Shown: in pieces, positions 63,395-64,000 of the stretch
Numbering within the stretch: the stretch's first letter is position 1
How the letters are laid out: each line of letters starts with the position of its first letter
NCBI GenBank assembly: GCA_013396635.1
Contig: WBMW01003205.1
Span: 189,746 to 253,745 of the forward strand
Origin: Penelope pileata
Lineage: Eukaryota > Chordata > Aves > Galliformes > Cracidae
Length of the DNA stretch: 64,000 nt
Direction of reading: 5' to 3'
The notes under the pieces: generated by a model
The model's input: only the letters and a program-made list of their open reading frames with translations
Databases searched by the model: none
Told to the model about the DNA's origin: nothing
Made by a program: the position numbers and the translations under genes

Positions 63395-63963
63395 CATTTT
63401 CCTTCTTTTCCTGGTTTCTGGACAGTTTCTGGGATGATGTCATGTTTTGGCTTTAGGAGAAAACAATGTTGATAAGATACCAAAGTTTCTAGTATTTGTT
63501 CAGTGATATTGTACAGAACCAAGGACATTTCAATTTCGCAGCTTCTCTTACTGTTCTGCCAGTGAGAGGAGCTGAGAGGGGACAAGAGTTTGGGAGGCGA
63601 CAGAACCAAGACAGCTGACCTAATCTGACCAAAGGGATATTCCATACCATATGATATCATGTGAAAAAAGCTTGAGAAGAGTGGGAAGTTGGCCAGGTGG
63701 GCAGCCGTTGATTGAGGACAGGCTGGGCATCAGTTGGCTAGTGGTAATTGCTTATGCAGCACTTCTTTTGTATACTTATGTATATTATTATCATAACTAT
63801 TATCCTTTTTTTTTCTCTTCCTTTTTCTATCTTAGTAAACAATTTCTATCTCAGCCTATGAGTCCTACCTTTTTTTTCCCTGATTTTCTCCCTGATTCCC
63901 CTGGGAGTGGGATGAGTGAGTGACTGTGTGGTACTGTACTACCTGTCAAGTTAAACCACAACA
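63395..63963 (+). mobile_element. Solo LTR of a bird endogenous retrovirus
   Basis: The landmarks follow the order of a common bird LTR. They are 'catgttttgg' (63441-63450), 'gaaaacaatgttgataa' (63459-63475), 'gggaggcgacagaacc', 'gacagctgacc' (63610-63620), 'gggatattccatacc' (63634-63648), 'gacaggctgggcatcag' (63717-63733), an AT-rich 'tattattatcat' tract, a pyrimidine run, a poly-A signal-like 'agtaaa' (63834-63839), 'ctatctcagcctatgag' (63846-63862), 'gagtgagtgactgtgtgg' (63914-63931) and the terminal 'ttaaaccacaaca' (63951-63963). The 5' edge is blurred. No gag, pol or env sequence is seen next to it on the visible side, so it looks like a solo LTR made by recombination, though an internal region could begin beyond 64000. 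It is diverged throughout and is noncoding. Confidence 0.8.
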
Positions 63964-64000
63964 CTGTTTGTGGTACGTGAACATCCACAGGCAACTTTTC
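63964..64000. other. Flank after the LTR
   Basis: Thirty-seven bases follow the LTR end. They do not show a primer-binding site that I can recognise, so I treat them as host flank. Confidence 0.4.

Noticed and set aside
1..64000. CRISPR array, bacterial operon, phage or plasmid
   Set aside because: No regularly spaced direct repeats, no closely packed long frames and no ribosome-binding-site pattern. The repeats found are vertebrate.

Overview
The window looks like a piece of bird nuclear genome: an AT-rich, gene-free intergenic stretch or very large intron. The avian call rests on three recognised signals. One is a nearly complete LTR of the type common in bird endogenous retroviruses (about 63395-63963). 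Another is the 3' end of a CR1 LINE with its characteristic short A/T-rich terminal repeats (20543-20585). The third is a decayed dispersed repeat that I know from bird genomes (3955-4372). Interspersed repeats are sparse, as is usual in birds. The rest of the repeat content is a thin scatter of very old amniote elements like those well preserved in turtles and crocodilians. Species cannot be told.

No protein-coding gene can be supported. The longest open frames are 146, 145 and 134 codons. The 145-codon frame lies inside the dispersed repeat, and the others match no family I know and show no gene structure. No rRNA, tRNA, CRISPR array or bacterial-type operon is visible.

Layout: 1-3950 is unique AT-rich sequence with one regulatory-looking segment (2390-2700). 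The bird repeat follows at 3955-4372. From 4380 to 9220 the sequence is unique, with a paired AP-1 motif near 8769-8803. From 9225 to 15000 there is a run of ancient amniote repeat relics. At 15955-16450 (minus strand) lies the most informative fossil: the endonuclease domain of a non-LTR retrotransposon, broken by stops and a frameshift. From 16560 to 43530 the sequence is mostly unique, holding the CR1 end, a possible tRNA-SINE head, one G-quadruplex motif, a diverged internal repeat and microsatellites. At 44270-44299 the tip of an LTR runs into the only undetermined base, a probable collapsed repeat. From 44310 to 59970 the sequence is unique apart from a split ancient SINE (51791-52045), an A-rich block and small tandem duplications. 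A minus-strand ancient LINE tail (59975-60160) and the bird LTR at the far end complete the window.

No novel molecular system was found. The leads of interest are the LINE endonuclease fossil, the suspicious junction at the N, the split SINE, and several motif clusters in otherwise featureless DNA that may mark enhancers. Repeat calls were made from remembered consensus patterns, not from an alignment.
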